Both the position numbers and the translations under genes were made by a program. A stretch of 64,000 bases of DNA from Gammaproteobacteria bacterium (GTDB lineage: Bacteria; Pseudomonadota; Gammaproteobacteria; Arenicellales; Poriferihabitantaceae): positions 1 through 64,000 of the forward strand of contig JAUILZ010000011.1 of the NCBI GenBank assembly GCA_030432755.1, read 5' to 3'. The notes beneath the pieces are model-generated. The model had not been told where the DNA came from. It did no database searches and worked only from the letters and a program-made list of their open reading frames with translations. Numbering within the stretch: position 1 is the stretch's first letter; each line of letters begins with the position of its first letter. Below are positions 52,988-61,828 of the stretch, in pieces.

Positions 52988-54669
52988 AACGGACGCGTCC
53001 CGGCGCGCGAGCGGCTGATCGCGCCGCTCAGGAGGATCACGGGGATGATGCCCACGGCGACGATGGCGAGGGCGGCGGTGGAGGAATCCGCCAGGCGTTC
53101 GTCGGATGCCAGTTCGTAGGCGCGCACCGCAAGGGTATTGAAGTCGAACGGGCGCAGGACCAGGGTCGCGGGCAGCTCCTTCATCACGTCCACGAAGACG
53201 ATGACGACCGCGGTGAGCAGGCTGCCTTTCATGACCGGCAGGTGTATGTGGCGCAGCACGGAAGCGCGGTTGTTGCCCATGGAGCGGGCGGCATCGTCCA
53301 TGGAAGGCCGGATCTTGCCGAGACCCGCCTCCACGGTCTGCAGCGATACCGCGAGGAAACGCACGGTGTAGGCAAACAGGAGGATGAACACGGTGCCGCT
53401 GAAGAGCAGCCCCGGACCCTCGCCATAGCGTTCCCGCATCCAGTCATTGATCTGGTTATCGAGGGCACCGAAGGGTATCAGGACGCCCACCGCGATGACG
53501 GTGCCGGGAATGGCATAGCCCATGGCCGCCAGGCGAGAGAAGAAATGCATAGTGCGGGTAGGCTGGATGCGATTGCCATAGCCGAGCAGCAACGCGGGCG
53601 CCAGGGCGATCAGCGCCGCTGCGGCGGCGAGGGTGAAACTGTGCCAGGCGAGGGTAAAGAAACGCTGATCCAGCATCTTGTCATGTGTCTCGATCGCCCA
53701 CAACCCCAGCTGGATAACCGGGACAACAAAACCGAACAGCAGCGGCAGCAGGCAGGCGATGCAGGCGACGGCCGCCCACAGTGGCGGCAGCGGCACGTCC
53801 GGCAGCTTCTGGTAGCGATTGGTGGTGTGGTGGAAATGGGCGCGCCGGCGCGACCAGCGTTCCAGCAGGATGAGGACGAACACGAACAGCATCAGCAGTG
53901 CCGACAACTGTGCTGCGGCCACGGCATCGTACATGCCGAACCAGGTGCGGTAGATGCCGGTGGTGAAGGTGCTGACGCCGAAGTATTCCACCGTGCCGAA
54001 ATCCGCGAGGGTCTCCATCAGCGCCAGCGACAGGCCCGCGGCGATGGCGGGCCGCGCCAGCGGCATCGCCACCCGGGAGAAGCTTTGCCACGGTCCGCAG
54101 CCCAGCGTCCGACTCGCCTCGAGCACGCAGATCGACTGGTTGATGAATGCCGCTCTCGCGAGCAGGTAGACATAGGGAAACAGCACCAGGGAAAACATGG
54201 CGATGGCGCCCGCGAGCGAACGCACTTCCGGAAACCAGTACTCGCCGTAGCGCAAGCCGAAGGTCTCGCGGATGGTGGATTGCACCGGCCCGCTGACGTC
54301 CAGCAGCCCGGTATAGGTATAGGCGATGATGTACGCGGGCATGGCGAGCGGCAGGAGCAATGCCCAGGTCAGGAAATCGCGACCCGGGAAGCGGTACATG
54401 CTGGTGAGCCAGGCGGTGGTCACGCCGATGCTGCCGGCGCCGAGGGAGACGCCGAACATCAGCCAGAGCGAGTTAGACACGTACTCCGGCAACACCGTGT
54501 CCACGAGGTGACCCCAGTTCTCGCTCGGCGGCGCGAACCAGTAGGCGCAGACGGAGATGATGGGGACCAGGATGACCAGCGACGTGATCGCGCCGGCCAG
54601 GGTCCAGCCGCTGATCCAGCCGCGCGCGACGGGAGTGTTTCCATCGGTGAAGGCGGGCTGTTGCAGCAT
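52984..54669 (-). CDS. fbpB: Iron(III) ABC importer permease (FbpB-like, double-domain)
   Basis: 561 residues, two permease modules in one chain with about twelve hydrophobic segments. EAA-like loops are visible at EASRTLGCGPWQSFSRVAMPLARPA (first half) and DDAARSMGNNRASVLRHIHLPVMKGS (second half). The arrangement is typical of FbpB for ferric iron. It is separated by 158 bases from the FbpA-like fusion and overlaps fbpC. The intervening gap includes a GC-rich hairpin region but no gene. Confidence 0.87.
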   Translation of the reverse strand: MLQQPAFTDGNTPVARGWISGWTLAGAITSLVILVPIISVCAYWFAPPSENWGHLVDTVLPEYVSNSLWLMFGVSLGAGSIGVTTAWLTSMYRFPGRDFLTWALLLPLAMPAYIIAYTYTGLLDVSGPVQSTIRETFGLRYGEYWFPEVRSLAGAIAMFSLVLFPYVYLLARAAFINQSICVLEASRTLGCGPWQSFSRVAMPLARPAIAAGLSLALMETLADFGTVEYFGVSTFTTGIYRTWFGMYDAVAAAQLSALLMLFVFVLILLERWSRRRAHFHHTTNRYQKLPDVPLPPLWAAVACIACLLPLLFGFVVPVIQLGLWAIETHDKMLDQRFFTLAWHSFTLAAAAALIALAPALLLGYGNRIQPTRTMHFFSRLAAMGYAIPGTVIAVGVLIPFGALDNQINDWMRERYGEGPGLLFSGTVFILLFAYTVRFLAVSLQTVEAGLGKIRPSMDDAARSMGNNRASVLRHIHLPVMKGSLLTAVVIVFVDVMKELPATLVLRPFDFNTLAVRAYELASDERLADSSTAALAIVAVGIIPVILLSGAISRSRAGTRPL

Positions 54670-54827
54670 GTCGTCAGTGAGTATCCGTCAGCGGGCGCCG
54701 TGGCGCGGCGAGTTGCGCGCGGCGGCCGTTACCCCCTGCCGGACGACAGGCCCTGCCCCGCGGCGCTATCTCGCGGGACCGGTCTCCCTCCGCGATCGCG
54801 CATTGTGCCCGAAATGGCGACTTCCGC

Positions 54828-56891
54828 TCAACGCCAGCCGGCGCGGTCCATGAGTTGCAGCGCCGCGGTGTTGTTCTCGCCCAGCACGGTGAGGTTGAGG
54901 GTGTCGGACTGGAACTCGCCGAAGCTGCGCAGGGTATCGGATACCTCGGCGCCCGGCACCACGGGGTACTCGTTGTTGACCTCTGCGTACCAGGCCTGGG
55001 ACTCGTCGTTGACAAGGAATTCCAGCAGCGCCTGGGCCGCTTCCAAGTGGCGGGTATGGCGCGTGATGCCGGCGCCGCTGACATTCACGTGGGCGCCGCG
55101 GCCGTCCTGGTTGGGCCAGAACACGCCGATGCCTTCGCCGGCGGCGCGTTCGCTCTCATCGCTGCTGTTGAGCATGCGACCAAAGTAATAGGTGTTCACC
55201 AGGGTGATATCGCATTGCCCCGCGGCCAGCGCAAGGAGCTGGTCGGTATCACCGCCGGCGGGATTGCGGGCGAAATTGGCGACCAGGCCACGCGCCCACT
55301 CCTCCGTCGCTTCCTCGCCGAGATGAGCGATCATGGAAGCGACCAGGGACTGGTTGTAGATATTGTTGGACGAGCGGATGCAGAGCCGGCCGCGCCATTT
55401 CTCATTGGCGAGGTCCTCGTAGGTGGACAGCTCGGAGGGATCGACCCGGTCGCGGGCGTAGAAGATCACACGCGCGCGCCGCGACAGGCCGAACCACTGG
55501 TTGTCGACGTCCCGGAGGTGGGCCGGTATGCGCTCCTCGATCACCGCGTTTTCCACCGGCTGGAGGATGCCCGCTTGCTTGGCGCGCTGCAGGCGGCCGG
55601 CGTCGACGGTGATGAAGACATCGGCAGGGGTGGCCTCGCCCTCGATCTCGATCCGTTTTAAAAGCCCATCCGCCTTGCCGGTCACCAGCCGGAACCCGAT
55701 ACCGGTTTCCTCGCGGAAGCGCTCGAGGAGCGGCAGGATCAGCTCTTCCTTGCGCGCGGAATAGATGTTGACCATGTCCGCCGCCAGCAGCGGCGGTGGA
55801 AACGCGGCCACGGATGCCAGGGTAACGGCAAGGACGGAATAGAATTTCAGGGTTCGAATGGGCTTCATGGAATGCGATGCCTTGGAGGATTGGTCGGATT
55901 GCGCCAGCGGCGCGCGGGGACGCGCGCGGGAACCGGGGACCAGCAGTCGTGCGATATGCATCGCGCTTTCCCGAAATGGCGCAAGATAGAGAGTGTGCAG
56001 CGAGTGCGGCTCTGCAACGGAATTGCCCAGGCCATAGCGCAACGCCTGGTCGGGTTCAGAATGGTGAAAGGTGCCGAACAGCCGGTCCCAGCAGGACAGC
56101 ACAACGCCGAAATTGCGGTCATGGTGGCGACGCTCCACGGAATGATGGACCTGGTGCTGGGCCGGTGACAGGAAGATTTTTTCCAGCCAGGGCCAGTAAC
56201 GGATGGGCACCTCGCTGTGGCGCAGGTTCGCGCCCAGCACGTTGAAGACGAGTTTCACCGCGTTGGCGCCGAGCACCATGACGAGGCTCACCCGGTCGCC
56301 GAAGGCATAGACGAATACGCCGATGCACAGCCCCTGTACGAGCGCACCGCGCAGGGCGAACAGGACGCCTTCCACCGGGTGGGTGCGCAACACGGTCAGC
56401 GGGTTCAGGCGGGTGGCGCTGTGATGCACCTTGTGAAAGGCCCACAGGACCGGCAACCTGTGCATGAGCCGGTGGATGACGTAACGGGCGAGGTCGTCGA
56501 GTACGAACAGCACCAGTGTGAAGCCGGCGGCGATCGCCCAGGCGGGTGCCGCCGGCAGCAGGCTCGCCCTGCCCTCGAACAGGCCGTGCAGGAGGGAGAA
56601 ACAGAAGGCCGCCACCGCCGCGTGGCCGAGCAGCCGCGGAACAATGGAGCCCATGAGGATGGTGTTGATCAGGAAGATTGCGTAGTCCGCGCGCGCGCTG
56701 GGGGAGCACCAGATGTCCCGCGACAGCAGCTTCCGCACGGCGCTGGCCGGGCGCTCGCGCCGGAGCAGCACCATCCACGCGAGCGCGATGAGGAAGGCCG
56801 AGGCCAGGTAGCCCCAGTAAAGCCGCTTGCGCGGATCGAGAAATTGCGCCGCCCAGTCTCCCAACCAGCCCTGGGCGGCGAGTTCCGACAT
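54828..56891 (-). CDS. Membrane fatty-acid-hydroxylase/sterol-desaturase domain fused in frame to FbpA-like iron-binding protein
   Basis: 687 residues with no stop between two complete domains. Residues 1-341 have membrane segments and the three His clusters of the hydroxylase superfamily: HRLMH, HKVHH and HQVHH. Residues 342-687 begin MKPIRTLKFYSVLAVTLASV, a typical signal peptide now internal. An FbpA-like domain follows: VNIYSARKEE, LSRRARVIFYA and NTYYFGRM with the iron-binding twin Tyr. The usual His ligand of FbpA near the start appears as Lys (YSARK). Either a true fusion or a second start at 55868, with no good ribosome site, makes the binding protein. The first gene of the operon lies 20 bases upstream. 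Confidence 0.8.
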   Translation of the reverse strand: MSELAAQGWLGDWAAQFLDPRKRLYWGYLASAFLIALAWMVLLRRERPASAVRKLLSRDIWCSPSARADYAIFLINTILMGSIVPRLLGHAAVAAFCFSLLHGLFEGRASLLPAAPAWAIAAGFTLVLFVLDDLARYVIHRLMHRLPVLWAFHKVHHSATRLNPLTVLRTHPVEGVLFALRGALVQGLCIGVFVYAFGDRVSLVMVLGANAVKLVFNVLGANLRHSEVPIRYWPWLEKIFLSPAQHQVHHSVERRHHDRNFGVVLSCWDRLFGTFHHSEPDQALRYGLGNSVAEPHSLHTLYLAPFRESAMHIARLLVPGSRARPRAPLAQSDQSSKASHSMKPIRTLKFYSVLAVTLASVAAFPPPLLAADMVNIYSARKEELILPLLERFREETGIGFRLVTGKADGLLKRIEIEGEATPADVFITVDAGRLQRAKQAGILQPVENAVIEERIPAHLRDVDNQWFGLSRRARVIFYARDRVDPSELSTYEDLANEKWRGRLCIRSSNNIYNQSLVASMIAHLGEEATEEWARGLVANFARNPAGGDTDQLLALAAGQCDITLVNTYYFGRMLNSSDESERAAGEGIGVFWPNQDGRGAHVNVSGAGITRHTRHLEAAQALLEFLVNDESQAWYAEVNNEYPVVPGAEVSDTLRSFGEFQSDTLNLTVLGENNTAALQLMDRAGWR

Positions 56892-56911
56892 GATCTGCCG
56901 TCAGGGGTGGA

Positions 56912-58306
56912 TCAGTCGTTCTCCGCGGCCAGGCCTTCGCCCAGGGATTCCACCAGGCCGTCCATTTCCTCGGTGGCGTCGTTCTTGCGCCCTTCGAGGG
57001 CGAAGCTCTCGCCCAGCAGGTGCTGCAGCTTGAGCATGTGCACCATGTAGTTGCCCATGTCCTGGTCGCCGCCGGTGACGTAGTTGCCGCTGTCATCGAT
57101 ACCGGTGACCTGGCCGCCGCCGAGCAGCACCGGGCCGTAGCCGATCAGGCGATTCATGCGCACGCCCACGTCACCGAGATCCTTGCCGCCGGCCTCCAGC
57201 GCCATGGCGAAGCCCTTCAGTTCGCCCCAGTGCTTGGTGTAGTCACGGAAGGCTTCGGTGGCGTCACCATTGGACTCGATGATGATCTGCAGCTTCTGCA
57301 GGTCCTTGTACACCGAGCCGGCATACTTGAACGCTGCTTCCGCGATCACCTTTTCCCAGTTGCTCTTGATGACGTCGGCATAGCCCATCAGCTCGGCGTG
57401 CTGAGCGTCGGTGAGGGCCTCGCCCGCGGCGGAGGTGATCAGATTGCGGCCATCGAGGAAGGCGCGGACGATGGTATGCAGGTAGTTGGTGCCGCTCTTG
57501 TCGGCGTCCGCCGCGTAGTAGCCGTGGGCATAGGTCATTTCGCGGTAGAGATCCACCTTGCCGTCCTTGTCGTAGTCGGCAACGCTCATGTCGGCGCCCT
57601 TGGCGATACCGTAGGCCTGCTCGGCGTCCAGGGTCAGCGCATGGGCGGGGGCGCCGAAGTAGCCGAACGCCTCGTCCCAGACATGCTCCTTGCCGGTGTA
57701 ATGCCGACCCTCGCTGTAGGGCTGGTCATTGGGCTTGTTGTCGCGCGCGAGGCCCTCGTCCAGGTAGTTGTCCACGCCCTGGTTGTAGAACACCGCGCCC
57801 ATGGCGAACTTGGAGATCAACTGCTGGTAGTCGTATCCCGTGAGCGGATCAAAGCCGCCGCTGGTAGCCGCCGCCTTGTCGATCATGAACTCCAGCACCT
57901 CGGCGCTGGTCATCTTGCCGGGCCAGCCGTTGACCAGGCCGCCATAGGCCTTGCTCTTCAGCTCGTTGCCCTTGGAGATCTCGTCCACCATGGTCTGGGC
58001 GACGGTGAAGCCGTCCTTCGACTGCGGATCCAGGATCTCCCTGCCCTCGTCCTTGCCGGCGAAGTACATCATCATCTGCGCCTTGATCGCCTCGGCATTG
58101 CTGCCGTCGCCCTGGGCGGCGAGCTTCTTCAGGGAATTGTGCAGGAGCTGGCGCGCGGCCTGGCCGGTATAGGCGGTGGAATCCGTCTTGTCCCCGTCGT
58201 AGCCCTTGAGGGTGATCGGGAACGGTCCGTAGACGTCGGCCCAGGCTGGAGAGCCACATGCCAGCGCGCCCAGGAGGGACGCTGCGATATAATTTGTTGA
58301 TTTCAT
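56912..58306 (-). CDS. DUF4856-family exported protein
   Basis: 464 residues. A signal peptide (MKSTNYIAASLLGALACGSPAWA, cleaved near 23) is followed by a mostly helical DUF4856 domain: TAYTGQAARQLLHNSLKKL, HVWDEAFGYFGAP and DYDKDGKVDLYREMTYAHGYYAADAD. The DxDxDG loop suggests calcium binding. Members occur near iron genes and resemble imelysins in outline, but no biochemistry is known to me. It begins the operon that contains the hydroxylase-FbpA fusion and lies below a Fur-like site at 58365-58383. Confidence 0.85.
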   Translation of the reverse strand: MKSTNYIAASLLGALACGSPAWADVYGPFPITLKGYDGDKTDSTAYTGQAARQLLHNSLKKLAAQGDGSNAEAIKAQMMMYFAGKDEGREILDPQSKDGFTVAQTMVDEISKGNELKSKAYGGLVNGWPGKMTSAEVLEFMIDKAAATSGGFDPLTGYDYQQLISKFAMGAVFYNQGVDNYLDEGLARDNKPNDQPYSEGRHYTGKEHVWDEAFGYFGAPAHALTLDAEQAYGIAKGADMSVADYDKDGKVDLYREMTYAHGYYAADADKSGTNYLHTIVRAFLDGRNLITSAAGEALTDAQHAELMGYADVIKSNWEKVIAEAAFKYAGSVYKDLQKLQIIIESNGDATEAFRDYTKHWGELKGFAMALEAGGKDLGDVGVRMNRLIGYGPVLLGGGQVTGIDDSGNYVTGGDQDMGNYMVHMLKLQHLLGESFALEGRKNDATEEMDGLVESLGEGLAAEND

Positions 58307-58364
58307 TGACTTGATCTTTCTCGTCTTGATTTGAAAGCGGTTTTTATTTCGAAACTAGAATCTA

Positions 58365-58383
58365 AATAACAATGATTCACATT
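58365..58383 (-). promoter_or_regulatory. Fur-box-like site upstream of the DUF4856 operon
   Basis: On the minus strand aatgtgaatcattgttatt matches the perfect Fur palindrome at 43295-43313 in 16 of 19 positions. It lies 58 bases upstream of the DUF4856 ATG. Confidence 0.65.
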
Positions 58384-58450
58384 TCAATAGATAACTTGGC
58401 CTCTGACCGGGCATTTGGAGTTCAGTTCAAAAAATCCGCGCAGCGCGGGC

Positions 58451-58476
58451 AAAAAAAACCCGGGCAGGACCCGGGT
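58451..58476 (-). terminator. Rho-independent terminator of the TonB-dependent receptor gene
   Basis: On the minus strand ACCCGGG, loop of five, CCCGGGT (58476-58458) is followed by eight T (ending at 58451). It lies about 50 bases after the receptor stop and separates the receptor transcript from the DUF4856 operon. Confidence 0.88.
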
Positions 58477-58524
58477 CAAAGCGCTATCAGATGAGGTTAT
58501 ATCTGAGTTGAAGCTGCCGAAAGA

Positions 58525-60639
58525 TCAGAACGTATAGGACACGGTCGCCTTGATATTGCGTCCGGGTTCGTAGTCGAACAGGTACAGTTCGCCGAAGCGG
58601 GGATGGCGGCTGAGCCCGGTGCGGGAAGACTGCGAGGAGTAAAATTCGTCGAACAGGTTGTCCACGCCAAGCGTGATCGCGAGACCCTTGCGCTGCTGCG
58701 GCGACCAGCGCACGGACACGTTGTGCACGGTGTAACCATCCTTCGCGTTGTCCTCGGTGGCGCCGTCCAGGTCGAGATCCGCCTCCACGCTGCCGACGAA
58801 CAGGGCATCCCAGTGGAAGGAAAGGCCCCGGTGCGGAATGTCGTAGTCCACCAGGATGCTGAAGGTATCGCCCTGCACCCGGTCGAGCCGCGCGCCCTCG
58901 AACTCGGGATAGGTGGAGAGCGCGTCGAGTTCACTGTCCGCCAGCGATGCCGTCAGCAGGGTGCGCAGGTTGCCCTTGTTGAAGCCGATGTAGGCCTCGT
59001 AGCCATCGATGGTCATGTCGCCGACGTTGTCCTTGAAGTATTCACCGGCGGGCGACAACGCGTAGTCATAGATGTAGTTGTCGATCCGGGTCTGGAATAC
59101 CGTGAGCCCGGTGAGGAACTGGCTGCTGTTGCCGAGATCCCTGAGGTAGGCGAGCGAGAGCTCCGTGTTGTAGCCGGTTTCCGCCTCGATGTCGGGATTG
59201 GGCGTGTCGTACAGGCCGGCGCCGGTGAAGACCTCGCCGATCTCGGGCCCCTTGAAGAGTTGCGTGGCGCTGAGGCCGAGGGTCAGGTCCGGGGTGGCGA
59301 TGAATTCCGCCGCCAGGGCGCCGGTGGTCTCGCTGAAGCTGTCATCCACGACCACGGACTCGAGATCGTAGTTGGAGTAACGAATGCCGGGGGTCAGCGA
59401 GAACCGGTCGGTGAACTGGATCCGGTCCTGGATGTAGAGCGCCATGTTGGTGGCCTCCTCTTCGGAGGACTCCGATCCACCGCCGGTAAAGGTGTACAGG
59501 TATGACGTGTCGTAGTTAATGTACTCTCCGCCATAGGTCAGGGTGTGCATGCCGAGTTCGGTCTCAGCGAGCGCGTTCAGGCCCGAATTGTTGGCTTCAC
59601 CGGTGACGATGCCGGCATAGTCTGCGAACGCGGGATTGAGTCCCCAGCCGTTCTCGTCGCGCTCGAGCTCACTCACGTTGTTGAACAGCGTTGCCTGCAC
59701 CCAGGAGTTATCGCTGACGTCACCGCTGTAGTTGACCGTCATCGTGTCGCGGGTGAACTCGGTGGGCCAGGTCAGCGGGGTGCCCAGGTTACCCGCGATG
59801 GCGAGGTCGGTGGCGAGGCCCATGTCCGGACGGTAGCTGTAGTCGCCCTCGTCAACGTAGGCCTCGTAGCCGAACTCGAGGCGCTGCGAATCGCCGATGT
59901 CGAGTCCGAGCTTGATGAGGGCATCCGTCAGTTCGCCCTCGAGACCACGCACCGTGCCGTCGGTGCCCGGTACCACGTTGCCGTTGTAGTCGAGTATCTC
60001 ACCGCCGCCAACCTCGTAGTTGTCGCGGTCCACGGCGTTGATGTAGGCAAGGAAGTCGGCAGACTCACCGAGCTTGCCGTAGCCGGTCAGCGCCGCGCTG
60101 GTGCCGGAGTTGTCGCCCGCGGTCAGCTGCGCGCGGCCACCGAATTGCTGGCCGGGGTCAAGCAGTTTTTTCGCGCTCTTGGTCACGAACCGGACGGTGC
60201 CTCCCAGTCCGCCGTTGATCACCGAGTTGTTGCCCACTTCCACGTCCACCGACTCCAGGATATCCGCGTGAATCTGGAGATTGCCCATGTGGTGATACAT
60301 GTAAGTGTTCTGGTTGGCGCCGTCGATGCTGATACGCAGATCCTTATCGTCCATGCTGCGGATCGTGATGCGCTGGTTGAGAGAATGCGCGCCGCCCACG
60401 TCGACGCCCGGCATGGTGCGCAGGATGTCGCTCACGTGATCCGGCTGCTTGATGTTGATGGACTCGGCGCCGACGGACGACGTGCTTACCTCCGTGCTCC
60501 ACACCTCGACCGGCGCGAGCTCGACACTGTCGTTCTGGGCCATGGCCGTGGAGGCAAGTCCGCCGGACAGGGTAATGGTTGCACCGAAGGTCACGCCGAA
60601 GGCAAGCCCCTGGTACGGGGGAGATTTCACCGTTTTCAT
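58525..60639 (-). CDS. TonB-dependent outer-membrane receptor (iron complex)
   Basis: 704 residues. A long leader ends near AMAQ (about 35). A plug domain (SDILRTMPGVDVGGAHSLNQRITIRS, VEVGNNSVINGGLGGTVRFVTK) and a 22-strand-type barrel follow, ending in the C-terminal aromatic residue of VSYTF. A TonB-box-like stretch, DSVELAPVEVWSTE, follows the leader. The ligand (siderophore or free iron chelate) cannot be told. ATG at 60639 is the simplest start, but neither it nor the in-frame TTG at 60651 has a Shine-Dalgarno site. The Fur-like site at 60662-60680 lies just upstream. Confidence 0.9.
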   Translation of the reverse strand: MKTVKSPPYQGLAFGVTFGATITLSGGLASTAMAQNDSVELAPVEVWSTEVSTSSVGAESINIKQPDHVSDILRTMPGVDVGGAHSLNQRITIRSMDDKDLRISIDGANQNTYMYHHMGNLQIHADILESVDVEVGNNSVINGGLGGTVRFVTKSAKKLLDPGQQFGGRAQLTAGDNSGTSAALTGYGKLGESADFLAYINAVDRDNYEVGGGEILDYNGNVVPGTDGTVRGLEGELTDALIKLGLDIGDSQRLEFGYEAYVDEGDYSYRPDMGLATDLAIAGNLGTPLTWPTEFTRDTMTVNYSGDVSDNSWVQATLFNNVSELERDENGWGLNPAFADYAGIVTGEANNSGLNALAETELGMHTLTYGGEYINYDTSYLYTFTGGGSESSEEEATNMALYIQDRIQFTDRFSLTPGIRYSNYDLESVVVDDSFSETTGALAAEFIATPDLTLGLSATQLFKGPEIGEVFTGAGLYDTPNPDIEAETGYNTELSLAYLRDLGNSSQFLTGLTVFQTRIDNYIYDYALSPAGEYFKDNVGDMTIDGYEAYIGFNKGNLRTLLTASLADSELDALSTYPEFEGARLDRVQGDTFSILVDYDIPHRGLSFHWDALFVGSVEADLDLDGATEDNAKDGYTVHNVSVRWSPQQRKGLAITLGVDNLFDEFYSSQSSRTGLSRHPRFGELYLFDYEPGRNIKATVSYTF

Positions 60640-60661
60640 CTGAAATGACAATATATTATTG

Positions 60662-60680
60662 AATGAGAATAGTTATTATT
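60662..60680. promoter_or_regulatory. Fur-box-like site between receptor and AraC regulator
   Basis: aatgagaatagttattatt matches the bfd site at 43726-43744 in 17 of 19 positions. It occupies the space between two divergent genes, so it could repress both under iron-rich conditions. Confidence 0.75.
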
Positions 60681-60742
60681 TATAATATCACCATGGATTG
60701 AGACGCATTCCTGATTCCTTTCTGCCAAATCGCCAAACATTT

Positions 60743-61786
60743 ATGAATTCCGGTCAATCTACGCCGCACGCCGCCAGCGCGCCGCTATCCTCGGACGTCC
60801 ATACACAGGGGGATCTCGAGCGTTCGCTGCAATGCCTGCGCCAGCCCGGCGCGTTCGACGGCGAACCCGGCAGGGAGTCGGTGGTCATGTCCGGGCGCTG
60901 GAACTGGCGCTTTCAGGATGAGGGCCTGGTCATGCATTCCTCCCAGTGCACCGAGCACGAGACGATGAAGGTTTCCGTTGAACTGCCACCGGGTATCAGC
61001 TTCAACATCCTGTTCGCGGGGGAAGTCGGATTCACCCTCTGTGGCGAACGCCACGTGCTGGGCCGCCACTTCCGCCCCGTCGAATGCGCCGGGTTCGCGC
61101 TCGACCGCCCCGGCATCCTGACGCGCCACCTGAAAAAAGAACAGCACGTCAGCAAAATCAACATTTTCGCGGAGAAACGATGGCTCGAATCCCGCTTTGG
61201 CCAGGGCGTCGAACGTAGCAACGTGGAGCGGCTGTTCGACAATGATGGCGCGGTTTGCTACTGGTCGCCTTCCGAGCGCCTCGTGTCCCTTGCACGCAGG
61301 CTTGCCACCAGCGATGCCGGTGACAGCCTCGTGGGAGCAATGCAGCTCCAGGGTCAAATCCTGGAATTGCTGGCCGCCTGCATCGGGGAATTTGAACCGA
61401 CGGCGAAGCCCGTTGCGAAACCCGCAAGATCTACAGCGCCTCGCGTGTCCGGCCGTCTCTCGCGCAAGATCCGGGAATCTCTGCTCGATCCCGATATCTC
61501 GCTCAAGCGTATCGCGGACACCTGCAACATGAGCGTGAGCACGCTGCAGCGACGCTTCCGCGCCGCCTACGGGATGACCGTCAGTGACTACATGCGCATG
61601 GCAAGGCTCGAGCGCGCCCGCGCGGCGATCATCTGCGGCGAACTCAGTGTCGGCGAGGCCGCCTACCTCGCTGGTTATCGCCATACCTCGAACTTCATCA
61701 CCGCGTTCAAGAAACAGTTTTCACTCACCCCGGCCGCGTACCGGCAGAGCCATCGCCGTATCCCGGCGCACGACAGCGATGACTGA
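60743..61786 (+). CDS. AraC-family regulator (PchR-like)
   Basis: 347 residues. An N-terminal sensor part (about 50-220) has the PchR-like LPPGISFNILFAGEVGFTLCG and KINIFAEKRWLESRF. Two helix-turn-helix motifs follow in the last ~100 residues: ISLKRIADTCNMSVSTLQRRFRAAYG and LSVGEAAYLAGYRHTSNFITAFKK. PchR-type proteins sense a ferric siderophore and activate the receptor gene, which here is divergently encoded next door. An in-frame TTG at 60698 could extend the protein by 15 residues; ATG at 60743 is preferred but has no strong ribosome site. Confidence 0.88.
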   Translation: MNSGQSTPHAASAPLSSDVHTQGDLERSLQCLRQPGAFDGEPGRESVVMSGRWNWRFQDEGLVMHSSQCTEHETMKVSVELPPGISFNILFAGEVGFTLCGERHVLGRHFRPVECAGFALDRPGILTRHLKKEQHVSKINIFAEKRWLESRFGQGVERSNVERLFDNDGAVCYWSPSERLVSLARRLATSDAGDSLVGAMQLQGQILELLAACIGEFEPTAKPVAKPARSTAPRVSGRLSRKIRESLLDPDISLKRIADTCNMSVSTLQRRFRAAYGMTVSDYMRMARLERARAAIICGELSVGEAAYLAGYRHTSNFITAFKKQFSLTPAAYRQSHRRIPAHDSDD

Positions 61787-61828
61787 ATCCCACGTACCCC
61801 CTTTCCCCGATTGCCCACGATAAATTCC

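Noticed and set aside
54670..54827. Possible extra small gene between the FbpA fusion and fbpB
   Set aside because: Short frames here show no start with a ribosome site and no recognisable sequence; the region is GC-rich and prone to false frames.
53242..55188. 648-residue plus-strand frame opposite fbpB and the FbpA part
   Set aside because: It lies opposite clear importer genes and is Gln/His/Arg-rich without recognisable fold, a usual shadow of high-GC genes.
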